Below are positions 26,578 to 35,088 of a DNA stretch of 64,000 bases, piece after piece; the stretch's first letter is position 1, and each line of letters starts with the position of its first letter. Source of the DNA: Betaproteobacteria bacterium (lineage in GTDB: Bacteria; Pseudomonadota; Gammaproteobacteria; Burkholderiales; Casimicrobiaceae); the NCBI GenBank assembly GCA_013298765.1, contig JAAFJA010000009.1, positions 62,001 to 126,000 on the forward strand, read 5' to 3'. Position numbers and translations under genes: made by a program. Under the pieces are notes generated by a model that searched no databases, had not been told where the DNA came from, and saw only the letters and a list, made by a program, of their open reading frames with translations.

Positions 26578-27594
26578 TTACGCACGATTTAGCGGAAGGT
26601 TGAGCAGCAAATTCTGCGGTTTGAGTTTGAGTTTGCCCTCCGAATCCATCGCGATGGCGAGATAAATCGGCTTACCAGCGATGGCTTGACGCATGTCTGC
26701 GGGATTTTTGAAGCGAAGCTCGAATAGGCAAAGCAAGCGGTTCATGCGCTCTTCTTCGACCGGTGTTTGGTTGTAAAGATCGTTCAGCACCCCGGATGCG
26801 GTCGCGTCGAGCCCGACGTGCCACACCCAGTGTTTGTCATCGATCTCTCGCCGATGTTTGATTTCCACGTCTACGCCCAAGAAGTGCTTCACCCACTTTT
26901 CCAGCACGCGCATGAGCGCGTCCAGCGCAGGTTGCCCGCGGTTGAGCGACACCGCAAAGTCAAAGCGCTCGTCGCGCGCCCAGTAGGCGTCTTTGTTGTC
27001 CTCGGCAAGTACATCCAGGTCGATAGAACGGGTGGGTGTGTTCTGCTTTTTGAGCAGCTCGCCGAGCGAGCCAAAACCGCCAGTTTCGGAAAACGTTTCA
27101 ATCGTTTCATCGTCCGCCGACATCACCGCACCGTCTTCAAGTACAGAGATTTTCTGTACGCGAAACAAACATTCCGCCATCCGAGCCTCGAGCGGATCGG
27201 GAGCGCCGTTGGCAGCAAGTGCGTGGCGCAAAAAGAGCTGAGTGAGCTGAAACACAAACAACGGTGGGACGTCAACGCCATCGCCCTTGAACAGATTCAA
27301 GTACGCCGCTTCAAGCGTTGGCGCCGCGGTCAACCGATCACGAAATCGGAGCAAAACGCGATAGTTGGCTTGAGCGTCAGCGTCTTTGATCGTCAACAGC
27401 TCGGCGCTCGCTACTTCGCGGCGCGGCGCTTTCATTAGTGCGTCATGGAGCTTCAACTCGGCATCGCATGATTCTGCGATCGGCGCAACTTCGGGACGCA
27501 GATAAAGCGAGCGCAAGAAATCATCTGTAACGATCAGCGCGCCGTCTTTTTGTTGGAGGAAGCGATAGCCACACGCGGGCCAAAAGTCATTCAT
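26578..27594 (-). CDS. DUF6352 family protein, coupled to a K+ channel gene
   Basis: The 338-residue soluble protein begins MNDFWPACGYRFLQ and matches what I know as DUF6352, an uncharacterised betaproteobacterial family. It has no signal peptide, membrane helix or recognisable catalytic motif; the middle is acidic (LAEDNKDAYWARDERFDFAV) and the C-terminus ends in a LKPQNLLLNLPL segment. ATG 27594 overlaps the stop of the channel gene by 8 bases (ATGAATGA), so ribosomes probably reinitiate. The tight coupling suggests a role with the channel, such as a cytosolic regulatory partner; this is inference. Confidence 0.85.
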   Translation of the reverse strand: MNDFWPACGYRFLQQKDGALIVTDDFLRSLYLRPEVAPIAESCDAELKLHDALMKAPRREVASAELLTIKDADAQANYRVLLRFRDRLTAAPTLEAAYLNLFKGDGVDVPPLFVFQLTQLFLRHALAANGAPDPLEARMAECLFRVQKISVLEDGAVMSADDETIETFSETGGFGSLGELLKKQNTPTRSIDLDVLAEDNKDAYWARDERFDFAVSLNRGQPALDALMRVLEKWVKHFLGVDVEIKHRREIDDKHWVWHVGLDATASGVLNDLYNQTPVEEERMNRLLCLFELRFKNPADMRQAIAGKPIYLAIAMDSEGKLKLKPQNLLLNLPLNRA

Positions 27595-29302
27595 AGCTTG
27601 GACGACGCGCTTGACGCCACGCCGCAATTTTTCTGAAGAGCCAGGTGCGGGGTGGCTCGATTCCCGTGAGCAAAATCGCCATCTGTGACGGATCAGCAGC
27701 GACGCTTTGCAGCAAGCGTTTCGGATCTTCGCGCCCGACAAAGAGCACCCGATCACCATTCATCACAACCGTGTCTTCACTGGGCAGAAGGATCGCCTCA
27801 CCTGCACGCAGGAGCATCAGCGCAAGCGCACCCTGTGATTCGCCTGTCTCGCGATCAAGAAGTAGGGCCGAGAGCGTCAGTGGAATTCCCTGCTGTAGTT
27901 TGGCGAAAAAGATCCCAGGTTGGAGCAGGTCACACGTGAACGCCCAGGCGAGCGGGGCGCCGTTACCCACACGGGCTTGGATACGAGCCAACGCATCGGC
28001 TGCAAATGCACCGCCTTCTTGGCGCATTCGCTTCAAGAATACGCCCAGCAGCGGCTCATTGATGAGTTGCAAACATTCGTGCACCATGATGTCGGACTGC
28101 ACGAATCGCAAATTCGATTTCGCTGCGCGGATGAGCACGCGATCCGCGATGTGGTTTTGCCGAATGATGGTCCACACCTGAGCGTTCACGCGGCGCGCGA
28201 GGGTGACGGCAGCCAAATTAGCTGCATCGTTGTCGGTGCCTGCAACCAGAACCGCTGCGTGTTCAATGTCAGCCTCACGCAGCGCGCGCTCCATGTTTTC
28301 GGCCACTAACACGCGATCGCGACCGTCAGTGAGCTCATCGAGCGTGCGGTTGTCTATGGCGCGCCAACTGATCCCGCGATCATCCAACACGCTCGCAATT
28401 GATTGACCGAATCGACCATAACCCACGATCACCCACGGGCCCGCTGGCACGCCGATCCGTGCGGGGCAAGCCGCGTCTGGCGTGGCAGTGAGCCACTCTT
28501 CAAGGCGCAGCACTTCCGGATGATCGAGATCGAGCGCCACGTTTTGCGCGAAGGTATCGAACGGATTGATGACATCGACGCCGCCGAACGATTCGAGATT
28601 GATGCGAGCCGCGTCGGTTTTCACCCTTGCCATCACGTGAAGTTCAGGGCGAAGCGCCCGCGCGCCAATCGAAATGGCTTGATTCGCCTTGTCGTCGCCG
28701 GTGAGCGCGATCAGTCCACGGCATTCGCGCTTGTAGATGCCAGCATCGCGCAAAATATTTGGCAAGCGAGCGTCTTCGTTGAGCACAATCGCCGCGGAGG
28801 CAAAGGTTTCGATGGCGATGGAGGACGCGCGCTCTTTGCGAGTTTCGATTACCACGACTCGAATGCCCATACGATCTAGCGCGTGCGCGATGGCTCGCGC
28901 GCTCTGCCCGTAGCCGCAGAGCACATAGAAGGGTTCGGCGAGCGTTTTTACGCGCCAGGAAAAGAGGCTTCGCGAAATTGCAGCGCGGAATGTCGTGTCA
29001 GAAAACAGAGTGAAGATGGAGCCTAGCGTGTAGGTCCAAGCAATCACCGTGATGTAGATGGAGATTGTGAGCCAGAGACGTTGCGCATCAGAAAACGGAT
29101 GCGGCAGCTCGCCAAATCCGATGGTCGTCGCCGTGTAGCTGATGACATAAAACGCGTGGAAAAGCCCCATCTTCCATGGCTTGCCGTCGGGGAGCTGACC
29201 CGGCATGAAGGTCAACCCGATCACCGCAATCGCATACGCGATGATCAGCACAATGAGCGGCGCACGCATACGCCGCAAGATGAGAAACAAGACGTCAGAC
29301 AT
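27587..29302 (-). CDS. Potassium channel with two RCK (TrkA-N) domains
   Basis: The 571-residue protein is a two-helix pore channel with a large cytosolic gating module. The K+ selectivity filter appears in SYTATTIGFGELPHPF (filter TTIGFG), between hydrophobic helices at about 15-35 and 70-100. RCK1 begins at FYVLCGYGQSARAIAHALDR (about 125) and RCK2 at WVIVGYGRFGQSIASVLDDR (about 290), both with a Rossmann GxGxxG-like pattern; TrkA-C-like segments follow. The layout resembles MthK/GsuK-type channels but with both RCKs in one chain. Its gene sits between DUF6394 (upstream, 24-base gap) and DUF6352 (overlapping), forming an apparent three-gene operon. Confidence 0.92.
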   Translation of the reverse strand: MSDVLFLILRRMRAPLIVLIIAYAIAVIGLTFMPGQLPDGKPWKMGLFHAFYVISYTATTIGFGELPHPFSDAQRLWLTISIYITVIAWTYTLGSIFTLFSDTTFRAAISRSLFSWRVKTLAEPFYVLCGYGQSARAIAHALDRMGIRVVVIETRKERASSIAIETFASAAIVLNEDARLPNILRDAGIYKRECRGLIALTGDDKANQAISIGARALRPELHVMARVKTDAARINLESFGGVDVINPFDTFAQNVALDLDHPEVLRLEEWLTATPDAACPARIGVPAGPWVIVGYGRFGQSIASVLDDRGISWRAIDNRTLDELTDGRDRVLVAENMERALREADIEHAAVLVAGTDNDAANLAAVTLARRVNAQVWTIIRQNHIADRVLIRAAKSNLRFVQSDIMVHECLQLINEPLLGVFLKRMRQEGGAFAADALARIQARVGNGAPLAWAFTCDLLQPGIFFAKLQQGIPLTLSALLLDRETGESQGALALMLLRAGEAILLPSEDTVVMNGDRVLFVGREDPKRLLQSVAADPSQMAILLTGIEPPRTWLFRKIAAWRQARRPSYE

Positions 29303-29326
29303 AACCGCTGGGCGGGCTTGCTTTAC

Positions 29327-29710
29327 TTAGCGCTGTTGCTTAAGTGTTTCGCCGATAAGAAGAACCACCGAAATCAAATTTGCGAGCAACGCGCCGCCAG
29401 ACAGCGACACCACGGTAGAGATGGTGTTGCCATCCATTGCCTGTCCCTCGATATAGACGTGCACCGTCCAGACGAGCGCTGCGGCGACAAGCTGAACGCT
29501 CGCTACCAGACTCGTCGCCAAATGGGTCGCACCCAAATGCGTGCGATCGCCGAATTTGAGGATCAACGCGATCAAGTTCACCACTACGGCGGCCGCGAGC
29601 TCTGTGGGGTGATGAAGTTCGGGGCGGTCAATATCGCCAATAAAAAAACCGAAATTCAGCGTGCAGGCCAAGATGATGAAGAAACCGAAAATGACTTTTT
29701 CAAGATTCAT
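29327..29710 (-). CDS. DUF6394 family small membrane protein
   Basis: The 127-residue protein opens with MNLEKVIFGFFIILACTLNF, which matches my memory of DUF6394. Four hydrophobic segments can be drawn (about 5-25, 40-55, 68-85, 100-122), so it is an inner-membrane protein. It is the first gene of the unit DUF6394 - K+ channel - DUF6352 and could be a channel accessory subunit. No biochemical function is known to me. Confidence 0.82.
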   Translation of the reverse strand: MNLEKVIFGFFIILACTLNFGFFIGDIDRPELHHPTELAAAVVVNLIALILKFGDRTHLGATHLATSLVASVQLVAAALVWTVHVYIEGQAMDGNTISTVVSLSGGALLANLISVVLLIGETLKQQR

Positions 29711-30027
29711 GAAGTCAGGCGCATAGAAATGATTCGTTCCAATTGTCGCCTTTGACCGAACTTATAGGCGGCGGATTGCCCGAAGCGTGCGGATAATAAA
29801 AAAGCGCATCTAACTCATAATTAATGGGGACCAAGAGATAAATTATGCTATTTCGCTACAAACTTAATTCTGTGGCAAGTCCAATTCGAATAAATATCAA
29901 GCAAATTAAGGCGTTAGTGATTCGCGGGAACGTCTGATGCCTGACATTCACACCGACGTGCTCCGTGCCCCGCAGCGTGACCCGTGTGCTCCGGCTAGCG
30001 CTTGCACGAAGCAGCTACGCCCGAAGC
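29711..30027. other. AT-rich divergent intergenic region upstream of ahcY
   Basis: The stretch between the DUF6394 and ahcY genes is strongly AT-rich from about 29765 to 29935, with no reading frame of interest. It must hold the promoter of the K+ channel operon on the minus strand. The ahcY promoter and riboswitch follow at 30028-30125. Confidence 0.5.
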
Positions 30028-30033
30028 TATAAT
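30028..30033 (+). promoter_or_regulatory. -10 box of the ahcY promoter
   Basis: A consensus TATAAT lies 7 bases before the 5' edge of the SAH riboswitch, so transcription would begin right at the aptamer. The only -35-like match is TTGCAC at 30002-30007, with a 20-base spacer that is longer than ideal. Confidence 0.6.
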
Positions 30034-30039
30034 TTAGTA

Positions 30040-30125
30040 GTTCGAGGAGCGTTGCGACCGTTTTCACACGGCCAGGCTCGAACCAGACGTCGGGCATGCT
30101 TTCGATGTCCGTCAACGGCGCTCGC
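30040..30125 (+). ncRNA. S-adenosylhomocysteine (SAH) riboswitch
   Basis: The leader of ahcY contains the SAH aptamer consensus. TTCGAGGAGCGTTGCGACCG (30041-30060) starts it, followed by CACACGGCCAGGCTCGAA (30064-30082), which closes the P1 and P2 stems, and AACGGCGCTC (30114-30123), whose bases complete the LL-type pseudoknot with the GGAGCG segment. The optional P3 stem is formed by GGGCAT and ATGTCC (about 30092-30109). Binding of SAH raises ahcY expression in known examples, removing the toxic product of methylation. It ends about 87 bases before the ahcY start. Confidence 0.92.
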
Positions 30126-30211
30126 AAACCACGGTGATCCCGAAGCTGTTTGCGATGCGCGAAAAAATTCCCGCCGCCACGAGCTTTGTTCGCCGCTTTT
30201 TTGGAGTGAAC

Positions 30212-31630
30212 ATGAACGCTATTGCTGACAAGGCATTTACCGACTACATCGTCGCTGATCTCTCGCTTGCCGAGTGGGGACGCAAAGAGATCAAGATCGC
30301 CGAAACCGAGATGCCGGGCCTGATGGCCATTCGCGAAGAATTCGCGGCGTCGCAGCCGCTCAAGGGCGCGCGCATTACCGGCTCGCTGCATATGACGATT
30401 CAGACGGCTGTGTTGATCGAGACGCTGCAAGCGCTCGGCGCGCAGGTTCGCTGGGCGTCCTGCAACATCTACTCAACGCAAGATCACGCAGCTGCGGCGA
30501 TTGCCGCGCGCGGCACACCTGTGTTCGCGATCAAAGGCGAAACGCTTGAGCAGTATTGGGATTACACGCACCGCATTTTTGAATGGCACGACGGCCAGCC
30601 TTCAAACATGATTCTGGATGACGGCGGCGACGCGACCTTGCTGCTCCACTTGGGCACGAAAGCCGCTAGAGACGCGAGCGTGCTCGCCAATCCAGGTAGC
30701 GAAGAAGAGGTGTGTCTCTTCAACTCAATCAAGCAAAAGCTCGCAACTGATCCGGGCTTCTACGAGCGCAATCTCAAAGCCGTGATTGGCGTGACCGAAG
30801 AGACGACGACTGGCGTTCATCGCTTGTACGAAATGAGCAAGAAAGGCGAGCTCGCCTTCCGCGCGATCAACGTAAACGACAGTGTTACCAAATCAAAGTT
30901 TGACAACCTCTACGGTTGCCGTGAATCACTCGTTGACGCGATTAAGCGCGCGACCGACGTAATGATCGCTGGCAAAGTGGCAGTCGTCGCGGGTTACGGC
31001 GACGTGGGCAAGGGCTCGGCGCAGGCGCTGCGCGCGCTCTCCGCTCAGGTTTGGGTCACGGAAATCGATCCAATCAACGCGTTGCAAGCGGCAATGGAAG
31101 GCTACAAAGTCGTCACCATGGAATATGCGGCAGATAAAGCCGATATCTTCGTAACTGCGACCGGCAATAAAGACATCATTCAGTACGAGCACATGGCAAA
31201 GATGAAAGATCAAGCCATCGTGTGCAATATCGGTCACTTCGATAACGAAATCGATGTGGTGTCGCTTTCAAAATGCCAGTGGGAAGAGATCAAACCGCAA
31301 GTCGATCACGTGATCTTCCCAGACGGCAAGCGCATCCTCATGCTTGCAAAAGGGCGCTTGGTGAACTTGGGCTGCGGTACCGGCCATCCAAGCTTCGTGA
31401 TGTCGTCGTCGTTTGCCAACCAAACGATCGCGCAAATCGAGCTCTTCCAGCATCCGGATCGCTACGAAAGCGGCAAGGTCTATGTGTTGCCTAAGCACCT
31501 CGACGAAAAAGTCGCGCGTTTGCATTTGAAGAAAGTGGGCGCACAGTTGACAGCATTGCGTCCTGAGCAGGCATCCTACATCGGCGTAAACGTCGAAGGC
31601 CCGTACAAGCCAGAAACGTATCGCTACTAA
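30212..31630 (+). CDS. ahcY: Adenosylhomocysteinase
   Basis: The 472-residue enzyme splits S-adenosylhomocysteine into adenosine and homocysteine, using tightly bound NAD. Typical segments are [17 protein letters not shown] at the N-terminus, [16 protein letters not shown], the NAD site [19 protein letters not shown] and the C-terminal YKPETYRY. Length matches proteobacterial AhcY. I chose ATG 30212 with TTGGAG just upstream; the open frame runs upstream through the riboswitch, so the longer version is not real. It starts a methyl-cycle region with tlyA and metF downstream and is controlled by the SAH riboswitch. Confidence 0.97.
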   Translation: MNAIADKAFTDYIVADLSLAEWGRKEIKIAETEMPGLMAIREEFAASQPLKGARITGSLHMTIQTAVLIETLQALGAQVRWASCNIYSTQDHAAAAIAARGTPVFAIKGETLEQYWDYTHRIFEWHDGQPSNMILDDGGDATLLLHLGTKAARDASVLANPGSEEEVCLFNSIKQKLATDPGFYERNLKAVIGVTEETTTGVHRLYEMSKKGELAFRAINVNDSVTKSKFDNLYGCRESLVDAIKRATDVMIAGKVAVVAGYGDVGKGSAQALRALSAQVWVTEIDPINALQAAMEGYKVVTMEYAADKADIFVTATGNKDIIQYEHMAKMKDQAIVCNIGHFDNEIDVVSLSKCQWEEIKPQVDHVIFPDGKRILMLAKGRLVNLGCGTGHPSFVMSSSFANQTIAQIELFQHPDRYESGKVYVLPKHLDEKVARLHLKKVGAQLTALRPEQASYIGVNVEGPYKPETYRY

Positions 31631-31958
31631 AGCCTTACGATCCATCTGCGAGGCAAACGCTTTCGGAGCTGACATTCGTTAGCCAACCGACACGCTTTGT
31701 TTCGCAGCCTCGCCTGAGAAGTGCTCAGGCGGTCAATTGCTTAGTTCGATGGATTCGGTTTGAACGTGATCCGGCATATTCGATCCATCGCCACGCGTGT
31801 GGCTTGAATAACTCGATGCGTTTTCATGTAGGGGTCGATTCACTCTCTAGTGCCTGCGTAGCGCGTTTGAGCGTTTGGCCGCTAGGCATGTGAACGACGC
31901 AATAGCTACCGCACACGTTGTACAGTTCGCTTTCATCGACATGAAGAGGAGTCGTCCC
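31631..31958. other. Spacer between ahcY and the YvlD-like gene
   Basis: The 328-base spacer contains a perfect small hairpin, GCCTGAG (31712-31718) with CTCAGGC (31724-31730), and wider complementary segments GATCCAT/ATGGAT and GCGAGG/CCTCGC that could form a larger fold. No T-run follows, so I do not call a terminator. No gene is evident. Confidence 0.5.
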
Positions 31959-32318
31959 ATGGTACGTCTACTGATTGTTTGGCTGTTAAACGCGGTGGCA
32001 CTGATGGCAGTGGCCTATGTTGTGCCAGGCGTGACTGTGGTGAATTTCATCGCTGCGCTCATCGCCGCGTTCGTCCTCGGCTTCGTCAACACGTTGATCC
32101 GTCCGATACTCACGATCCTCACGTTGCCGATTTCGGTGTTAACGCTTGGATTCTTCTATTTACTGCTGAATGGTTTTTTGTTTTGGGGCACCAGCAAAAT
32201 ACTTGGCGGCTTTGAGGTGAATGGCTTCGTCGCAGCGGTACTTGGTGGGTTGCTGTATGGTCTCATCGCGTGGGCGCTTGCCTACCTCATCCCGTTTGGA
32301 AAACGAGCGAAAAAGTAA
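31959..32318 (+). CDS. YvlD/Phage_holin_4_2 family membrane protein
   Basis: The 119-residue protein is almost entirely hydrophobic, with four predicted helices and the family landmark FVLGFVNTLIRPILTILTLP, followed by FYLLLNGFLFW. It belongs to the PF04020 family, present in many non-phage genomes; the holin label is historical and no lysis function should be assumed. I chose ATG 31959, preceded by AGAGGAG; the upstream frame is unlikely. tlyA starts 1 base after its stop, so the two are probably translated together. Confidence 0.88.
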   Translation: MVRLLIVWLLNAVALMAVAYVVPGVTVVNFIAALIAAFVLGFVNTLIRPILTILTLPISVLTLGFFYLLLNGFLFWGTSKILGGFEVNGFVAAVLGGLLYGLIAWALAYLIPFGKRAKK

Positions 32319-32319
32319 C

Positions 32320-33072
32320 GTGCGAGCCGATGTGCTCCTCGTGCAGCGCGGCCTTGCTCCGTCTCGCGCACTTGCGCAACGCCTGATTGCGGGCGGACAT
32401 GTGTATGTGCTCTCGGGCGCAATGCGAACCAGTGTTAGCAAACCTAGCTTCGTCCTAGAGGACGACGTGAGGCTCGAGGTGGCGGTGAATCCGCTTGACC
32501 GCTATGTTTCGCGCGGTGGCCTCAAACTTGAGGGCGCGATGGCGCAGCTTGGGTTAAGTCCAACGGCTCTTCGCTGCCTAGACGTCGGTCAATCGACGGG
32601 CGGGTTCACCGATTGTTTGTTGCAACACGGTGCGGCAAGCGTTGTGGGCGTTGATGTTGGGCGCGAACAGCTTCATTCGCGGCTTCGCAACGATCCGCGT
32701 GTTGTTTGCATTGAAGGCGTGAACGCGCGCGATTCTGAAACGCTGCGGGCGTCGGTCGCAGCGTTTCAGCCGTTTGATTTGATCGTGGCGGACGTCTCCT
32801 TCATTTCGCTCACCAAAGTCATTGACGCGTGGCCTTCGCTGTTGTCTGCGACAGGCGAAGTGCTCAGCTTAGTCAAGCCCCAGTTCGAGGTCGGGTCTGA
32901 CAATATTGGCAGAGGCGGCATTGTCCGGGACAGATCGCTCTATCGAAGCGTCGAACGAGTTGTTCGCGAGGCGTTCGTTGCGCGCGGATTCGAAGTGCTT
33001 CACTACATCGAAAGCGTGATCACCGGGGGTGATGGAAATCGCGAATTTTTCATTCATGCGAGGAAGCGATGA
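32320..33072 (+). CDS. tlyA: TlyA-family rRNA 2'-O-methyltransferase (hemolysin A homologue)
   Basis: The 250-residue protein has an N-terminal S4 RNA-binding domain (residues 1-65: VRADVLLVQRGLAPSRALAQ through VLEDDVRLEVAV), then an FtsJ-type SAM methyltransferase with the motif LDVGQSTGGFTDCLLQHGA and VVGVDVG, and LIVADVSFISLTKV carrying the catalytic Asp and Lys region. TlyA methylates ribosomal RNA. The start is GTG 32320, directly after the previous stop; upstream codons overlap that gene. Its end overlaps the TfoX_N gene by 4 bases (ATGA). Confidence 0.93.
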   Translation: MRADVLLVQRGLAPSRALAQRLIAGGHVYVLSGAMRTSVSKPSFVLEDDVRLEVAVNPLDRYVSRGGLKLEGAMAQLGLSPTALRCLDVGQSTGGFTDCLLQHGAASVVGVDVGREQLHSRLRNDPRVVCIEGVNARDSETLRASVAAFQPFDLIVADVSFISLTKVIDAWPSLLSATGEVLSLVKPQFEVGSDNIGRGGIVRDRSLYRSVERVVREAFVARGFEVLHYIESVITGGDGNREFFIHARKR

Positions 33073-33464
33073 GCCAGAAGCATGACGAGTTTCGTGACTA
33101 TTGCATTGAGCTTCTGAGCGGATTGCGTCAAGGTGAAGTGGTTGCAAAAAAGATGTTTGGAGGCACAGGGTTCTCCATCGACGGAAATACTTTCGCCATC
33201 ATCGCTTTTGAGGCGCTTTGGCTCAAAGTTGATGAGGTTTCGAAGGCGAAATTCGCCGATGCGAAGTGCCAAATTTTCACCTACGAAGCCGACGGGAAAT
33301 TACGTACGATGAACTATTTCAGCGCGCCCGAAGAGGCAATGGAGTCCGCGTCCCAGATGCGACCGTGGGCACTGCTCGCGTGGGAAGCGGCACTGCGTGC
33401 AAGCGCAGCCAAAGCAAGCAAGAAAAAGACACCATCCGTCGCCCGAAAGCTCGCCAGTTCTTAA
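33069..33464 (+). CDS. TfoX/Sxy N-terminal domain protein
   Basis: The 131-residue product has the TfoX N-terminal domain: RDYCIELLSGLRQGEVVAKK, MFGGTGFSIDGNTFAII, LWLKVDEVSKAKF and the MNYFSAPEEAMESA segment. A lysine/alanine-rich tail (KASKKKTPSVARKLASS) follows, which could contact nucleic acid. TfoX regulates competence genes in gammaproteobacteria, but proteins with only this half have no established function. It is translationally coupled to tlyA. Confidence 0.9.
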   Translation: MSQKHDEFRDYCIELLSGLRQGEVVAKKMFGGTGFSIDGNTFAIIAFEALWLKVDEVSKAKFADAKCQIFTYEADGKLRTMNYFSAPEEAMESASQMRPWALLAWEAALRASAAKASKKKTPSVARKLASS

Positions 33465-33539
33465 CAAGAAATTTTTGAAAAGCTAATCGTTGAGGGCAAC
33501 CTAAATTGCGTTGTCTGATGGCGAAAGCAACTACTTTGA

Positions 33540-34364
33540 ATGAATAACATCTCTTTCGAATTCTTTCCTCCGAATACGCCTGCCGGCAGCGAAAAGCTGG
33601 TCGGTGTCGCCACCGAACTGATCGCGCTTTCGCCCAAATATTTCAGCGTGACTTATGGCGCGGGCGGGTCAACGCGTGAGAAAACCATCGCGACCGTGAA
33701 TGCAGTGCAGGCGCTTGGCGCAGACGTGGCACCACATCTCTCATGTGTGGGTGCAACGCGCGAGAGCGTGCGTGAGCTGCTCAGTGGCTACCAAGCGCAG
33801 GGCATTCGACGCATCGTGGCGCTGGGCGGCGATGTACCCTCTGGCATGGTAGCTGCTGGCGATTTTCGCTATGCGACAGATTTGATGGAGTTCGTAGGCC
33901 GCGAGTTTGCAGGCGCGTTTTCGTTAAGCGTCGCTGCTTATCCAGAGGTTCATCCGCGCGCGCAGAGCGCGATCGCCGACTTGAAAGCGCTCAAGCTCAA
34001 ACAGGATTTGGGCGCAACCACCGCTGTCACCCAATTTTTTTACAACGCGGATGCGTACTTCGCGTTTCTCGATGCGGCTCGAAAGATCGGAATTACGATT
34101 CCCATCACCGTCGGCGTGATGCCACTGCACAACTATTCGCGCGTTGCACGATTCGCCGAGAGCTGCGGCGCTGAAATGCCGCGCTGGCTCAATAAGCGAA
34201 TGGCCGACTTTGGCGATGATGCGGATTCTGTGCGCGAGTTTGGGCTGGATGTTGTCACCCAGCTTTGTCGGCGTTTGGCTGAGGGTGGGGCGCCTGGATT
34301 CCACTTCTACACAATGAACCAATCCACCCTGACCCGAGAGATCGTGACTCGTCTTCGCGCCTGA
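33540..34364 (+). CDS. metF: 5,10-methylenetetrahydrofolate reductase
   Basis: The 274-residue FAD enzyme makes 5-methyltetrahydrofolate, the methyl donor for methionine synthesis. The N-terminal ISFEFFPPNTPAGSEKL carries the conserved catalytic Glu; FSVTYGAGGSTREKT and ALGGDVPSG are typical, as is FFYNADAYFAFLDAARKIG. It lies in the same region as ahcY, so methyl-group recycling genes are clustered. A clear ribosome-binding site is lacking before ATG 33540, but homology starts exactly here. Confidence 0.96.
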   Translation: MNNISFEFFPPNTPAGSEKLVGVATELIALSPKYFSVTYGAGGSTREKTIATVNAVQALGADVAPHLSCVGATRESVRELLSGYQAQGIRRIVALGGDVPSGMVAAGDFRYATDLMEFVGREFAGAFSLSVAAYPEVHPRAQSAIADLKALKLKQDLGATTAVTQFFYNADAYFAFLDAARKIGITIPITVGVMPLHNYSRVARFAESCGAEMPRWLNKRMADFGDDADSVREFGLDVVTQLCRRLAEGGAPGFHFYTMNQSTLTREIVTRLRA

Positions 34365-34461
34365 AGCGTTGAACTTCACTAGTTCGTCAAGAACGTAACT
34401 CGGCGCACTCGCACTAATACTTCAAACCCTCGCGGCCGTTGCCGCAACAAAGGCAAGCATC

Positions 34462-34854
34462 ATGTCCAATCACCCTATCCATACAGAGAAAGCACCTGCA
34501 GCGCTCGGCCCCTATTCACAAGCGGTAAGTGCCAATTTCGCATTCAAAGGCACAGTAGTCTTTTGCTCAGGGCAGATCGGCCTCGATCCGGCAAGCGGTG
34601 CGATGCGTGAAGGCTTCGAGGCGCAAGTCGAGCAGGCGTTTGCGAATCTGCAGGCGGTGCTTCAGGCAGCGGGCTCCGATTTCGCCAGTGTCGTAAAGCT
34701 CACACTCTTTTTGACTGACTTATCGAATTTCGCGACCGTAAACGCGAAGATGGAAGCGCTCTTCGCTAAGCCTTATCCGGCGCGATCGACCGTGGGGGTC
34801 GCTTCGCTGCCCAAGGGCGCATTGTTTGAAGTTGAGGCGATTGCCACAGTCTAG
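34462..34854 (+). CDS. ridA: RidA family reactive-intermediate deaminase
   Basis: The 130-residue protein hydrolyses reactive enamine/imine intermediates such as 2-aminoacrylate. Family sequence includes APAALGPYSQAV, VFCSGQIGLDPASG, VEQAFANLQAVLQAAGSDFA, and the C-terminal signature YPARSTVGVASLPKGALFEV with the substrate-binding Arg. The trimeric cytosolic enzyme is full length. It stands alone 97 bases after metF. Confidence 0.95.
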   Translation: MSNHPIHTEKAPAALGPYSQAVSANFAFKGTVVFCSGQIGLDPASGAMREGFEAQVEQAFANLQAVLQAAGSDFASVVKLTLFLTDLSNFATVNAKMEALFAKPYPARSTVGVASLPKGALFEVEAIATV

Positions 34855-35039
34855 TCACGAAGCATTCACGCATTTCTCGTGACTCAGCATCTGGACGGTT
34901 TGGCACTCAACAGATGGCGACGGCGAAACATGCGCTTGCCACCGTTGCTTTTAGCGCTGAAAGCTTGTGATCGTTAGCCCTGTTCAGTGCCAGGCAAGAC
35001 GCTAAATTGACTTTAAATCGAACTAAAGTAAAAACGCAC

Positions 35040-35065
35040 GCTAGCCCTACTTCCAGTGGGCCAGC
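35040..35065. repeat. Hairpin with GCTAGCCC octamer downstream of ridA
   Basis: GCTAGCCC (35040-35047) pairs with GGGCCAGC (35058-35065), with one mismatch and a 10-base loop. It lies between the converging ridA and hydrolase genes. A second TAGCCCT occurs nearby at 34975-34981. Neither strand has a following T-run. Confidence 0.45.
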
Positions 35066-35088
35066 AATGAAATAGTCAGTACTTCAGG

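Noticed and set aside
31712..31730. Hairpin after ahcY as terminator
   Set aside because: The stem is perfect but only 7 bp and is not followed by a T-run.
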